This document shows, piece after piece, positions 47,527 to 56,793 of a stretch of DNA of 64,000 bases. The notes under the pieces are model-generated. The model saw only the letters and a program-made list of their open reading frames with translations, was not told the DNA's origin and made no database searches. The stretch comes from Burkholderiales bacterium. GTDB taxonomy: Bacteria > Pseudomonadota > Gammaproteobacteria > Burkholderiales > Burkholderiaceae_C. Location of the stretch: contig JAKFVA010000021.1 of the NCBI GenBank assembly GCA_021732385.1, forward strand, positions 44,250 through 108,249, in the 5' to 3' direction. Within the stretch, counting starts at the first letter, position 1. Each line of letters starts with the position of its first letter. A program made the translations under genes and the position numbers.

Positions 47527-49644
47527 TTAAGAAGCGCGCAGCGTGGGGTAGCGCACATGCTCCACCAGTTCCTGGATTTTCCTGGAAGGCGCTGGCGTCA
47601 CCAGGCTCACCAGAATAATCACAGCAAAACCGAGCGGCACGCCAAACACACCAGCCGAGATAGGCTGGATACCAAACCACAATTCAACTGGCGACGTAAC
47701 ACCAAAAATGCCGCGCAGCCAAGGCTGGGTAGTCACCATGTAGTAGAACGTGGTGGCCAAGCCTATGGACATGCCCAATGATGCGGCAATGCCCGTAGCG
47801 CGTTTCCAGAAAATACCCAGCACCAGAGCAGGGAAGAACGCTGCCGCAGCAAACGAGAAGGCCGCAGACACCAGGAACAAAATGTCCGCTGGTTTCTGTG
47901 CCGCCACGTAAGCCGCCGCCAAAGCCACTACCAGCAGCAGCATTTTGGAGATGGTCACCCGGCGTGCCGTGGAAGCGTTGGGGTCGATCATTTTGTAGTA
48001 CAGATCGTGGCTCAAAGCGTTGGCAATCGTCAGCAGCAAGCCGTCAGCGGTAGACAGCGCAGCAGCCAGGCCGCCAGCAGCCACCAGGCCAGACACTACA
48101 TAAGGCAGACCACCGATTTCAGCCGTGGCCAGCACAATAATGTCGCCGCCAATGCTCATCTCGTTAAGCTGCAAAATGCCGTCTTTGTTGATGTCGGTCA
48201 GGCTCAGCAAAGAAGGATCCACCTTGCTCCAAGACGCAATCCACGCTGGCAGCTGGTCAAACGGCGTGCCAATGAGTACGTGGAACACCTCGTATTTCAC
48301 AAGCACAGCCAGCGCAGGCGCCGTGAAGTACAGCAAGAAGATGAAGAAGAGCGACCAGGTCACCGATTCACGCGCTTCTTTCACGCTGGGGGTGGTGTAG
48401 TAGCGCATCAGAATGTGCGGCAAGGAAGCGGTGCCGACCATCAGGCAGAAAATCAGCGCCAGGAAGTTCAGGCGTGAAGTGTCGTACGCTGCCTGGGCTT
48501 TGGCATCACCCTTGGGGTCGCCAGTGAACTGCGAGGCGTGCGGTGCCATGCCGTTCAGTGGCCGGGCCTTGGTGTCGGCTCCAGCTTTGGCAGCCGTCCA
48601 GGCTTTCTTGGCAGCGGCTTCGTCTTTAGGCAGTGCAGCCAGCGCTTTTTCTGCGGCAGCAATATCAGCCACGGGGCCATTGGCGGCTTTCAAATCGGCC
48701 ACTTTCTTCTCAGCGGCTTCTTTGTCAGCAGCCAGGGCAGCGGCTGGATTTTTCAGCTTTTCAGCCAACGCGGCAGAACGGTCGGCAAAGATCTTGCGCA
48801 CTTCCAGCTCTTTGGGGTCTGTGGACAGCGCTTTTTCTTTGGCAGTTACTTTTTCCAGTTGGAAACCGTAAATAGCCTGCGGAATGGGCACGCTGGTTTG
48901 CTTGACCGACAGCCACACCACCGGAATCATGTAAGCCACGATCAAGATGATGTACTGCGCCACCTGCGTCCAGGTCACTGCGCGCATACCGCCCAGGAAC
49001 GAGCAGACCAAAATACCACCCAGGCCCAGGAAAATACCGAGCTCAAAGGCCACGCCAGTCAGGCGCGAGGTAATCAGGCCAACGCCGTAAATCTGTGCCA
49101 CCACATAAGTGAATGAACACAAAATAGCCGCCACAATACCAATGAAACGCGGCAAATTGCCGCCGTAGCGCTCGCCCAAAAAGTCGGGAATGGTGAACTG
49201 GCCAAATTTACGCAGGTAAGGCGCGAGGAACAGTGCCACCAGGCAGTAGCCCCCAGTCCAACCCATGATAAATGCCAAACCGCTGTAGCCCGTGAGGTAA
49301 AGCGTACCGGCCATGCCGATGAAAGACGCCGCGCTCATCCAGTCTGCACCCGTAGCCATGCCGTTGTACACAGCGGGCACGCGGCGGCCTGCCACATAGT
49401 ATTCGGCCGCATCGGTGGTGCGGCTCATCACGCCAATGCCGGCATACAAACCGATAGTGGCAATCAAGAACGTAAAACCAATCCACTGCCGGGACAGGCC
49501 CAGTTGCTCGAGAACAGCCAGCACCACCACGAAGGCCAGAAAGCCCCCGGTGTACCAGGTGTAGACCTTGTTCAAGCCTTGCTTGAACGCTTTGTTGCTG
49601 GCGGCGGTATTAGTGCCAGCGTCATCGCCAAACATTCCAGCCAT
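47527..49644 (-). CDS. sodium:solute symporter (ActP-like, VC_2705 type)
   Basis: 705 residues with about 13 membrane helices. SSS-family motifs include AAEYYVAGRRVPAVYNGMAT, GADWMSAASFIGMAGTLY and GGMRAVTWTQVAQY. The subgroup partners with a DUF4212 small subunit and is related to acetate permease; the substrate is likely a short carboxylate, by inference. Two insertions stand out: an Ala/Lys/Glu-rich soluble stretch of about 120 residues (265-385) and a perfect EF-hand calcium loop (DINKDGILQLNE, 484-495). It starts two bases after the DUF4212 gene, with GAGGAG as ribosome site. Confidence 0.9.
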   Translation of the reverse strand: MAGMFGDDAGTNTAASNKAFKQGLNKVYTWYTGGFLAFVVVLAVLEQLGLSRQWIGFTFLIATIGLYAGIGVMSRTTDAAEYYVAGRRVPAVYNGMATGADWMSAASFIGMAGTLYLTGYSGLAFIMGWTGGYCLVALFLAPYLRKFGQFTIPDFLGERYGGNLPRFIGIVAAILCSFTYVVAQIYGVGLITSRLTGVAFELGIFLGLGGILVCSFLGGMRAVTWTQVAQYIILIVAYMIPVVWLSVKQTSVPIPQAIYGFQLEKVTAKEKALSTDPKELEVRKIFADRSAALAEKLKNPAAALAADKEAAEKKVADLKAANGPVADIAAAEKALAALPKDEAAAKKAWTAAKAGADTKARPLNGMAPHASQFTGDPKGDAKAQAAYDTSRLNFLALIFCLMVGTASLPHILMRYYTTPSVKEARESVTWSLFFIFLLYFTAPALAVLVKYEVFHVLIGTPFDQLPAWIASWSKVDPSLLSLTDINKDGILQLNEMSIGGDIIVLATAEIGGLPYVVSGLVAAGGLAAALSTADGLLLTIANALSHDLYYKMIDPNASTARRVTISKMLLLVVALAAAYVAAQKPADILFLVSAAFSFAAAAFFPALVLGIFWKRATGIAASLGMSIGLATTFYYMVTTQPWLRGIFGVTSPVELWFGIQPISAGVFGVPLGFAVIILVSLVTPAPSRKIQELVEHVRYPTLRAS

Positions 49645-49646
49645 GA

Positions 49647-49910
49647 TTACTCCTCGCTTTCTGCTACGTTGTGCTCAATGTCGAGCTTGCCCATGTAACT
49701 GGCGTAAAACGCAATAATCAGGCAATACACGATCAGGGCACCTTGCCCACCCATCCAGAAACTGAAGGGCCAGCCGAAAAAGTTAAAGCTCAGGTCGCGG
49801 GCATACCAGCCAACGACAAAGGTTACGACAAACCAGATGGCCAACAAGATGGCAGTAATTCTGAGGTTTTTAGCCCAGTACTGCTTGTGGTTCTCGGATA
49901 CTTGCTCCAT
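49647..49910 (-). CDS. DUF4212 symporter small subunit
   Basis: 87 residues from the ATG at 49910 (MEQVSENHKQYWAKNLRITA), with an SD-like GGAGAGAAG upstream. Two membrane helices (AILLAIWFVVTFVVGW and FWMGGQGALIVYCLIIAFYA) separated by ARDLSFNFFGWPFS, which is the DUF4212 signature. It is the companion subunit of the large symporter encoded two bases downstream; together they form one transporter. Confidence 0.9.
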   Translation of the reverse strand: MEQVSENHKQYWAKNLRITAILLAIWFVVTFVVGWYARDLSFNFFGWPFSFWMGGQGALIVYCLIIAFYASYMGKLDIEHNVAESEE

Positions 49911-50021
49911 ATCACTTCTCTCCCAAAAAACACCCTTGCGGGCCATTCACGACCGCCACATGTCTCAGCGTGGCTTGCAAACCTGGTCGCGCGCTAGTTA
50001 TCAAGCAGCTACTCAGTTGAA

Positions 50022-50600
50022 TCACGCAGAAGGCGCAATGCGCAGTCCGGTTTCGTGCTCCAACTGGGCAGCCACTTTGGGCTCAAACCGTTTGAGGTGG
50101 CGAATAATCTTCACCGCCTCATCGGGATCGTGCCGGTCTACATGAACCCGGGCCAGTTGGTACCAGCCGTAAGGACTCATGGGTTGCAATTCGGTATTTT
50201 TCTTGAGTGTTTCCACGGCTTCGTCAAAGCGCCGCAAATGAATCAGTACCAACGACAAGCCGTACCAGGCGCGGTCCATCTTGGGTTCAAGCTCAATAGC
50301 GCGGCGAAAAGCCGCCTCGGCGTCGTGGGGGCGGCCTTGCTGCTCCAGCAAAAAGCCCAGATTGAACCAGCCGGCGCTACCATCCGGGTAAGCGCTCAGC
50401 AGGCTTTGCAATGCCTCGACAGCGGCCGCTTTGTCGCCCATTTGCGCCCTGATGTGTGCAACACTGGCTAACGCATAACGGTCTTGGGGCCGCAGACGCA
50501 GCATTTGATCAAGCCGCACCAATGCAGCCTGGCGCACCCCAGCCACCAGCAGGAGAAAAACCTGCAATTTCAGAAAATAGTATTCGACGGTTTGGTTCAT
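50022..50600 (-). CDS. tetratricopeptide-repeat protein
   Basis: 192 residues from the ATG at 50600 (MNQTVEYYFLKLQVFLLLVA), which overlaps the stop of the upstream gene. After a short hydrophobic N-terminus it contains four or so TPR units (YALASVAHIRAQMGDKAAAV, AGWFNLGFLLEQQGRPHDAE, AWYGLSLVLIHLRRFDEAVE, YGWYQLARVHVDRHDPDEAV). It is probably a protein-interaction scaffold, anchored to or near the membrane with its small partner. The role is unknown. Confidence 0.85.
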   Translation of the reverse strand: MNQTVEYYFLKLQVFLLLVAGVRQAALVRLDQMLRLRPQDRYALASVAHIRAQMGDKAAAVEALQSLLSAYPDGSAGWFNLGFLLEQQGRPHDAEAAFRRAIELEPKMDRAWYGLSLVLIHLRRFDEAVETLKKNTELQPMSPYGWYQLARVHVDRHDPDEAVKIIRHLKRFEPKVAAQLEHETGLRIAPSA

Positions 50601-50893
50601 TTGCACTGCTCCACGCCAACTTGCAGGCAGGTTTGTATTTTCAAAAGCGTCACACCGATCCAGATAAACGCCAGCAGCAAAAAAGCCACCAGCGGCACAT
50701 GCCGGTCGAGCACGAACTTGGGCGACACCAGGCGCGCTACCGAGACAAACGGCCGCCCCACTATTTCCAAAATTTGATAGAACAGGTTCTGCTCTTTTTT
50801 TGCGCCAGCCAGCAGGCCGAGCACCCACTGCCCAAACAGCACAAGCAAGGCTATTTCAGCAATGAGTTTGATAGCAGTAATTACAACAAGCAT
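50597..50893 (-). CDS. small inner-membrane protein, coupled to the TPR gene
   Basis: 98 residues with two hydrophobic helices (LIAEIALLVLFGQWVLGLLA and HVPLVAFLLLAFIWIGVTLL), a basic/aromatic stretch between, and a C-terminal Cys-containing tail. I do not recognise the family. Its stop overlaps the ATG of the TPR gene, so the two products are likely made together and may interact. It lies upstream of ppsA's convergent-free 3' end, on the same strand. Confidence 0.75.
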   Translation of the reverse strand: MLVVITAIKLIAEIALLVLFGQWVLGLLAGAKKEQNLFYQILEIVGRPFVSVARLVSPKFVLDRHVPLVAFLLLAFIWIGVTLLKIQTCLQVGVEQCK

Positions 50894-51056
50894 GCAATTC
50901 CGTTAGAGTTGCTTGCATTGTTAGCCTGGCACTTACGATGCACTTACAAAAACGGCATTTCTGCACAATGCCTAGTTCAAGCACTGATAGGGCAAACCCT
51001 TGGTTTGTTACGTGGCCGCTGGTGCCATGCCAACCGCGATGTTCACGAATCAAGGC

Positions 51057-53450
51057 TTAGGACTGCGCCAGTAGCCGCCAGGTTTTGATGACCGAATCGG
51101 GGTTCAGCGAAATCGACTCTATGCCCTGGCTTTGCAGCCAGAGCGCAAAGTCCGGGTGGTCGCTGGGGCCCTGGCCGCAGATACCCACGTATTTGCCCTG
51201 GGCCCGGCAGGCCGAAATGGCTTGCGACAACAAGGCCATCACCGCTGGGTCACGCTCGTCGAAATCATGCGCCAGCAGCTCCAGCCCCGAATCGCGATCA
51301 AGCCCCAGGGTAAGCTGCGTGAGGTCGTTGGAGCCGATGGAAAAGCCATCGAAGTATTGCAAGAACTCGTTAGCCAAAATTGCGTTGCTCGGCACCTCGC
51401 ACATCATGATGATCTTGAGCGCGTCCTGGCCACGCTGCAGCCCATGCGCTGCCAGCAATTGCGTCACGCGCTCGGCTTGTTTTAATGTGCGCACAAAGGG
51501 CACCATCACCTGCACATTGACCAAGCCCATGTCGTTGCGCACGCGCAGGAGCGCCTCGCACTCCATGGCAAAGGCTTCGCCAAACTCGCTGCTCAGGTAG
51601 CGCGACGCGCCGCGAAAGCCCAGCATCGGATTTTCTTCTTCGGGCTCGTAGCGGCTGCCGCCGATCAGTTTGCGGTATTCGTTGCTCTTGAAGTCAGACA
51701 AACGCACGATGACGGGCTTGGGCCAGAAGGCCGCTGCAATGGTGGCCACGCCCTCGGTGACCTTGTCGACATAAAACGCGCGCGGCGAGGCATGACCCCG
51801 CGCCACCGACTCCACCGCTTTTTTCAGGTCGGCATCGACATTGGGGTAATCCAAAATGGCTTTGGGGTGTACGCCAATGTTGTTGTTGATGATGAACTCC
51901 AGCCGCGCCAGGCCCACGCCCTCATTGGGCAGCTGACAAAAGTCAAACGCAAGTTGCGGGTTGCCGATGTTCATGGTGATCTTGGTGGCAATCTCGGGCA
52001 TGGCACCGCGCTCCACCTCGGCCACCTCGGTTTCCAGCAGGCCGTCGTAAATGTTGCCGGTGTCGCCCTCGGCGCAACTCACCGTGACCAGCATCCCGGT
52101 CTTGAGCACATCGGTGGCATTGCCACAGCCCACCACAGCCGGAATGCCCAGCTCGCGCGCAATGATGGCGGCGTGGCAGGTGCGCCCGCCGCGGTTGGTG
52201 ACGATTGCACTGGCGCGCTTCATCACCGGCTCCCAGTTCGGGTCGGTCATGTCGGTCACTAGCACATCGCCGGGCTGCACCTGGTCCATGTCGGCAATGT
52301 GGTGCACCAGGCGCACAGCGCCAGTGCCGATTTTTTGCCCAATGGCGCGGCCAGTGACCAGCTTGGTGCCCTGCCCTTTGAGCGCATAGCGCAACTCCGC
52401 CTTGCCTTGCTGCTGGCTCTTCACCGTTTCCGGGCGTGCTTGCAGGATGTAGAGCTGGCCGTCGATGCCATCCTTGCCCCATTCAATGTCCATCGCGCGG
52501 CCATAGTGCGCCTCAATCAGCAGCGCATAGCGTGCCAGTTGCTCCACGTCAGCGTCACTCAGGCAATAGCGGTTGCGCAATTCGGTGGGCACGTCGGTGG
52601 TTTTGACCAATTTGCCGGTGGCCTGCTTTTCTTGCGCGGTGGTGAACTCCATCTGCACCAGCTTGCTGCCCAAGTTGCGCCGGATCAGCGCGCGTTTGCC
52701 CGCTTGCAGCATGGGCTTGTGCACATAAAACTCGTCGGGGTTCACTGCGCCCTGCACCACGGTTTCGCCCAGACCGTAGCTGGCGGTGATGAACACCACC
52801 TGGTCAAAACCCGATTCGGTGTCGATGGTGAACATCACACCGGCCGCGCCCTTGTCGCTGCGCACCATACGCTGCACGCCCACCGACAGGGCCACATCGG
52901 CATGGGCAAAGCCTTTGTGCACGCGGTAGCTTATGGCGCGGTCGTTGTACAGGCTGGCAAATACCTCGCGCGCCTTGTGCAGCACGGCGTCAATGCCCAC
53001 CACGTTCAAAAAGCTTTCCTGCTGGCCAGCAAACGAGGCGTCGGGCAGGTCTTCCGCAGTGGCGGAGGAGCGCACGGCAAAGCTGGCTTGCGCATTGCCC
53101 GCGCTGAGGGTGGCGAAGGCCGCGCGAATCGCCTGCTCCAGGTCCTGCGGGAAAGGCTGCGATTCGACCCAGCCGCGAATCTCGGCCCCGGCGACAGCCA
53201 GGGCGCGCACATCGTCAGTGTCCAGCGTGGTCAGCCGCTGCGCAATGCGCTCGGCCAAGCCTGCGTGCTTCAAAAACTCGCGAAAAGCGTGCGCTGTAGT
53301 GGCAAAACCGGTGGGCACCCGCAGCCCTTGCGGCAGTTGCGAAATCATCTCGCCCAGGCTGGCATTTTTGCCACCCACAGACTCAACATCGCTCATTCTT
53401 AATTGTTCAAACGGCACCACCAGCGCATCGGCTGCAAACAAGTTGGACAT
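51057..53450 (-). CDS. ppsA: phosphoenolpyruvate synthase
   Basis: Makes PEP from pyruvate and ATP for gluconeogenesis. It has 797 residues: ATP-grasp domain ([40 protein letters not shown]), swivelling domain with the phosphorylated His in [20 protein letters not shown], and a PEP-utilising TIM barrel ([20 protein letters not shown]). It is divergent from ppsR, which encodes its regulatory kinase/phosphorylase. Confidence 0.97.
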   Translation of the reverse strand: MSNLFAADALVVPFEQLRMSDVESVGGKNASLGEMISQLPQGLRVPTGFATTAHAFREFLKHAGLAERIAQRLTTLDTDDVRALAVAGAEIRGWVESQPFPQDLEQAIRAAFATLSAGNAQASFAVRSSATAEDLPDASFAGQQESFLNVVGIDAVLHKAREVFASLYNDRAISYRVHKGFAHADVALSVGVQRMVRSDKGAAGVMFTIDTESGFDQVVFITASYGLGETVVQGAVNPDEFYVHKPMLQAGKRALIRRNLGSKLVQMEFTTAQEKQATGKLVKTTDVPTELRNRYCLSDADVEQLARYALLIEAHYGRAMDIEWGKDGIDGQLYILQARPETVKSQQQGKAELRYALKGQGTKLVTGRAIGQKIGTGAVRLVHHIADMDQVQPGDVLVTDMTDPNWEPVMKRASAIVTNRGGRTCHAAIIARELGIPAVVGCGNATDVLKTGMLVTVSCAEGDTGNIYDGLLETEVAEVERGAMPEIATKITMNIGNPQLAFDFCQLPNEGVGLARLEFIINNNIGVHPKAILDYPNVDADLKKAVESVARGHASPRAFYVDKVTEGVATIAAAFWPKPVIVRLSDFKSNEYRKLIGGSRYEPEEENPMLGFRGASRYLSSEFGEAFAMECEALLRVRNDMGLVNVQVMVPFVRTLKQAERVTQLLAAHGLQRGQDALKIIMMCEVPSNAILANEFLQYFDGFSIGSNDLTQLTLGLDRDSGLELLAHDFDERDPAVMALLSQAISACRAQGKYVGICGQGPSDHPDFALWLQSQGIESISLNPDSVIKTWRLLAQS

Positions 53451-53667
53451 GGGATAACTCCAGAGATAAAAAAACGGTCAAACGCGGGCCTGCGGGCTGG
53501 GTGATGGTGGCGCAGCGGCAGGCGAGGCGTGTCATTGGGGTCTTTTGCGGGCCAATGTGCACTGGCCGCCAAAGTACGGCAGCGAGCGCATGTAAAAATC
53601 AGTTGATTGAAAACATTGTAGGCCGACCCCTGCAGCACGCGTTGTAGGCACACGCCCCATCTACCCC

Positions 53668-54489
53668 ATGCCCACCCGCAGCGTATTTTTTATTTCTGAT
53701 GGCACCGGCATCACGGCCGAAACCTTTGGCAATGCCATCTTGGCGCAGTTTGAAATGAAGGCGCGCCATGTGCGCCTGCCGTTTGTCGATTCTGCCGACA
53801 AGGCGCACCAGGCGGTGCGGCAAATCAACCATGCCGCGCAAATCGAAGGCAACAAACCGATTGTCTTCACCACACTGGTCAACACTGAGGTGCTGGACGT
53901 GATCAAGGCGGGCTGCCACGGCATGCTGCTGGACATGTTTGCCACCTTTGTGGAGCCGCTGGAAAAAGAGCTTGCAGTAAAAAGCAACCACCGCGTCGGG
54001 CGCTTTTCAGACGCCTCCAAAAGCCAGGAATATGACGACCGCATTGAGGCCATTAATTTCTCCCTCAGCCACGACGACGGCCAGAGCAACCGCGACTTGG
54101 CGGGTGCCGACGTGATTTTGGTGGGCGTGAGCCGCAGCGGCAAAACGCCTACCTCGCTCTACCTGGCCATGCAATACGGCCTGAAGGCTGCCAACTACCC
54201 ATTGATTCCGGAAGACTTTGAGCGCCGTGAACTGCCACCCGCCCTGGCCGCGCACCGCAAGAAAATCTTTGGCCTGACGATTGCGCCCGAGCGCCTGGCG
54301 CAAATCCGCAACGAGCGCCGCCCCAACTCACGCTACGCCGAGCTGGCCAACTGCCGCGAGGAAATCCACCAGGCCGAGGCCATGATGCGGCGCGAGGGCA
54401 TCCGCTGGCTCTCTACCACCACGAAATCCATTGAGGAAATCGCCACCACCATCCTGCAAGAGATTCGCCCCGAGCGGCTGGTGTACTGA
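53668..54489 (+). CDS. ppsR: PEP synthase regulatory protein (kinase/pyrophosphorylase)
   Basis: 273 residues of the DUF299 family. PpsR phosphorylates a Thr of PpsA with ADP and removes it by phosphorolysis, controlling PEP synthesis. The N-terminus is [20 protein letters not shown], and the P-loop is [17 protein letters not shown]. It is divergent from ppsA across 217 bases and followed at seven bases by the antiporter gene. Confidence 0.95.
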   Translation: MPTRSVFFISDGTGITAETFGNAILAQFEMKARHVRLPFVDSADKAHQAVRQINHAAQIEGNKPIVFTTLVNTEVLDVIKAGCHGMLLDMFATFVEPLEKELAVKSNHRVGRFSDASKSQEYDDRIEAINFSLSHDDGQSNRDLAGADVILVGVSRSGKTPTSLYLAMQYGLKAANYPLIPEDFERRELPPALAAHRKKIFGLTIAPERLAQIRNERRPNSRYAELANCREEIHQAEAMMRREGIRWLSTTTKSIEEIATTILQEIRPERLVY

Positions 54490-54495
54490 AGCCAC

Positions 54496-55578
54496 ATGAA
54501 AAGCCCCGCCCTGCTGCCCCTTTGGACCCTGGCCGCACCTGCGCTGGGCTGGCTGCTGTTGGCCAGGCAATCGCTGCAACTGGGCAGCGCCTACACCGCC
54601 TTGATGGCAGCCGGCCTGTTTGCCTGCGTGTTTGCCGCTGTTCACCACGCCGAGGTGCTGGCGCACCGGCTGGGCGAGCCCTTTGGCACGCTGCTGCTGG
54701 CCAGCGCCGTCACGGTGATTGAGGTGGCGCTGATTGTCTCGCTCATGCTGGCGGGGGGCCCGGCCACGGCAGCGCTGGCGCGCGACACGGTGTTTGCCAG
54801 CGTCATGATTATTTTGAACGGCATGGTGGGCCTGTGCCTGCTGGCGGGCGGCTCGCTGTTTGGCGAGCAACGCTTTGGCCGTTATGGCGTCAACGCGTCG
54901 CTGGCTACGCTGGCCTCCATTGTGGTGCTGACTCTGGTGCTGCCCAACTACACCACCACGGTGCCGGGCCCGTATTACAGCCCCAGCCAGTTGGGCTTTG
55001 TAGCGGCGGTCTCGCTGCTGCTGTACGGCACATTTGTGTTTGTGCAGGCAGTGCGCCATCGCGACTATTTTTTGCCAGAAAACGCCCCGGCCGACGAAGA
55101 CGCCCATGCCGCCCCACCCAGCCGCCGGGTAGCCTGGGCCAGCGCGGCGTTGCTGCTGGCTTGCCTGGCAGCAGTGGTACTGCTGGCCAAGGCAATTTCG
55201 CCGTTTGTCGAGGCTGCCGTGGCGGGCATTGGCGCGCCCACGGCGCTGGTGGGGGTGATTATTGCGGCCACCGTGCTGTTGCCCGAAGGCGTGGCGGCGT
55301 TTCGCGCTGCCCGCGCCAACCGCCTGCAAACCAGCCTGAACCTGGCACTGGGCTCGGCCCTGGCCACCATTGGCCTGACGATTCCGGCCGTGGCCCTTGT
55401 TTCGCTAGCCACCGGCTGGACGCTAACACTGGGCATTGACGTGAAATCCAGCGTGCTGCTACTGCTGTCGCTCATGGTGGCAACCTTGTCGCTGGGCACG
55501 GGCCGCACCACGGTGCTGCAAGGCGCGGTGCATTTGGTAATTTTCGTGGTTTACCTGTTCACCACCATCGTGCCGTAA
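54496..55578 (+). CDS. chaA: calcium/sodium:proton antiporter, ChaA type
   Basis: 360 residues with about 11 membrane helices and two homologous halves of the Ca2+/cation antiporter superfamily: VHHAEVLAHRLGEPFGTLLL with VIEVALI, and IIAATVLLPEGVAAFRAARA with NRLQTSLNLALGSALATIGL. The acidic residues of the alpha repeats are present. It exports cations across the inner membrane in exchange for protons. It is probably cotranscribed with ppsR. Confidence 0.9.
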   Translation: MKSPALLPLWTLAAPALGWLLLARQSLQLGSAYTALMAAGLFACVFAAVHHAEVLAHRLGEPFGTLLLASAVTVIEVALIVSLMLAGGPATAALARDTVFASVMIILNGMVGLCLLAGGSLFGEQRFGRYGVNASLATLASIVVLTLVLPNYTTTVPGPYYSPSQLGFVAAVSLLLYGTFVFVQAVRHRDYFLPENAPADEDAHAAPPSRRVAWASAALLLACLAAVVLLAKAISPFVEAAVAGIGAPTALVGVIIAATVLLPEGVAAFRAARANRLQTSLNLALGSALATIGLTIPAVALVSLATGWTLTLGIDVKSSVLLLLSLMVATLSLGTGRTTVLQGAVHLVIFVVYLFTTIVP

Positions 55579-55630
55579 CGGGCTGTGGCGGCTGTGGCGC
55601 TTGCGAGAATTGATTAACCGCCAGTTTTTT

Positions 55631-55714
55631 GCTACTGAAACCATAGTAAAAACCATAGCGTTACCCGCACGTCTTTACTGGCCTTAAGACATTATTGGCA
55701 TCTGAAAAAACGGC
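55631..55714 (+). repeat. 84-bp dispersed element, copy F
   Basis: Begins GCTACTGAAACCATAGTAAA, carries ATAGCGTTACCCGCACGT and ends CTGAAAAAACGGC. It starts 53 bases after the antiporter stop, in the same orientation. Confidence 0.85.
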
Positions 55715-55851
55715 ATTTTTTCTGAATTTTTTGGCTTTATGCGCTATCAGCGCGTGGCGCAAGTCATATCCTCGGCGCAGGCGGCAGGCTTGCGCAGCTT
55801 TATTGCCGAGCCGCAAAATCCCTGAATTTTGCAGTTTTACTTATCAAAAAC

Positions 55852-55883
55852 TTGACTTTCAATTGAGAATGATTATTATTAAC
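55852..55883 (+). promoter_or_regulatory. hemP promoter with overlapping Fur box
   Basis: TTGACT (55852-55857), a 16-base spacer, then TATTAT (55874-55879) as -35 and -10. The sequence GAGAATGATTATTATTAAC (55865-55883) matches the 19-base Fur consensus at 15 positions and covers the -10 box, the expected place for iron-dependent repression. Confidence 0.8.
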
Positions 55884-55929
55884 TATCGATCAGTTTCTTA
55901 AATCTTGATTACCCAGCAGCGGAAAACCT

Positions 55930-56145
55930 ATGCAACCCAACCTGACCATGCACTCGATAAACCCCAACTTAGGCCAGGAGCACGCCATGCGCCGCCGACC
56001 CGCCTGCGCAGCGCAAGCCATGGCCTCTGACAGCGTGGAGAGCCTGGATTTACTGCGCGGCCAGAAAACCGTGGAAATCAGGCATAACGGCGCGGTCTAC
56101 CGCCTGCAAGCCACCAGACTGGGCAAACTGATTTTGACCAAGTAG
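55930..56145 (+). CDS. hemP: hemin uptake protein HemP
   Basis: At most 71 residues. The C-terminal 30 residues are the HemP signature: LRGQKTVEIRHNGAVYRLQA then TRLGKLILTK. An alternative ATG at 55987 follows a better AGGAG site and gives 52 residues. HemP is a small, iron-repressed protein associated with haem-uptake genes; in Burkholderia it works as an activator of haem receptor expression. A Fur-type promoter lies just upstream. No haem receptor gene is adjacent in this window. Confidence 0.9.
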   Translation: MQPNLTMHSINPNLGQEHAMRRRPACAAQAMASDSVESLDLLRGQKTVEIRHNGAVYRLQATRLGKLILTK

Positions 56146-56287
56146 GTTTCATCGTGGGGTGGCCCAGCTGCACGGGCAGCAGGCCGTTTTTTGCCAGCCA
56201 ACGTGATGCTGTAACCAGCGCTGCCACTAGCCAGGCTTTTTTTACCCACCTCCACGCAGCGGCATTGCGGCCACAGCCGCCCAAAAC

Positions 56288-56689
56288 TTAAAGCGCTGCG
56301 ATGCCTGCCTTGGCAATTTGTGCATCTTCTGATGATTTGACGCCACTAACCCCAATCGCGCCAATGCACTGCCCGTCCACCACGATCGGCACGCCGCCCT
56401 CAAGCAGCCCCTGCACTTGTGGTGCGCTCAAAAATGCGGTGCGACCACCGGCAATCACGTCTTCGTACACCTTGCTCTCGCGCCGACCCATGGCCGCGGT
56501 GTGGGCCTTGGCAGGTGCCATGTAAGCCGACAGGGCGGCCGCGCCATCTTGGCGCTGCAACCAGAGCAAGGCACCACCGTCGTCCACGATGGCGATCGTC
56601 ACAGCCCACTGGTTTTTCAACGCCTCCGCTTCGCAGGCGGCGGCCATGCGTTTGATGTCAGCGAGTTCCAGGACGGATTTGGTTTTCAT
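56288..56689 (-). CDS. GlcG/HbpS-family protein
   Basis: 133 residues from the ATG at 56689 (MKTKSVLELADIKRMAAACE). The family pattern is clear: VTIAIVDDGGALLWLQRQDG, APAKAHTAAMGRRESKVYED and GGVPIVVDGQCIGAIGVSGV. Members bind haem or small metabolites (HbpS, GlcG, PduO C-terminus), with unclear functions. It is convergent with hemP, 142 bases away; a link through haem is possible but unproven. Confidence 0.87.
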   Translation of the reverse strand: MKTKSVLELADIKRMAAACEAEALKNQWAVTIAIVDDGGALLWLQRQDGAAALSAYMAPAKAHTAAMGRRESKVYEDVIAGGRTAFLSAPQVQGLLEGGVPIVVDGQCIGAIGVSGVKSSEDAQIAKAGIAAL

Positions 56690-56793
56690 GTAAGACCTTG
56701 TTGTTAAAAGGTGGTTGGAAACGAGTTTGCCTGCCATGGCAGAAAGTCTAGAATATGCGCATCTGCCATCGCAGATCACAAGGAGTTTATGTC

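Larger units (their letters stand above)
55579..55929. other. 351-bp intergenic region with repeat F and a Fur-type promoter
   Basis: No gene is supported here. It holds dispersed element F (55631-55714), an AT-rich stretch, and then the promoter and Fur-box candidate of hemP (55852-55883). An open plus-strand frame at 55695-55901 overlaps these signals and looks spurious. Confidence 0.7.

Noticed and set aside
52299..53402. A 367-codon plus-strand open frame opposite ppsA
   Set aside because: Antisense shadow of ppsA with no motifs or ribosome site.
55695..55901. A 68-codon plus-strand open frame upstream of hemP
   Set aside because: It overlaps repeat F, the hemP promoter and the Fur box, and has no ribosome site.
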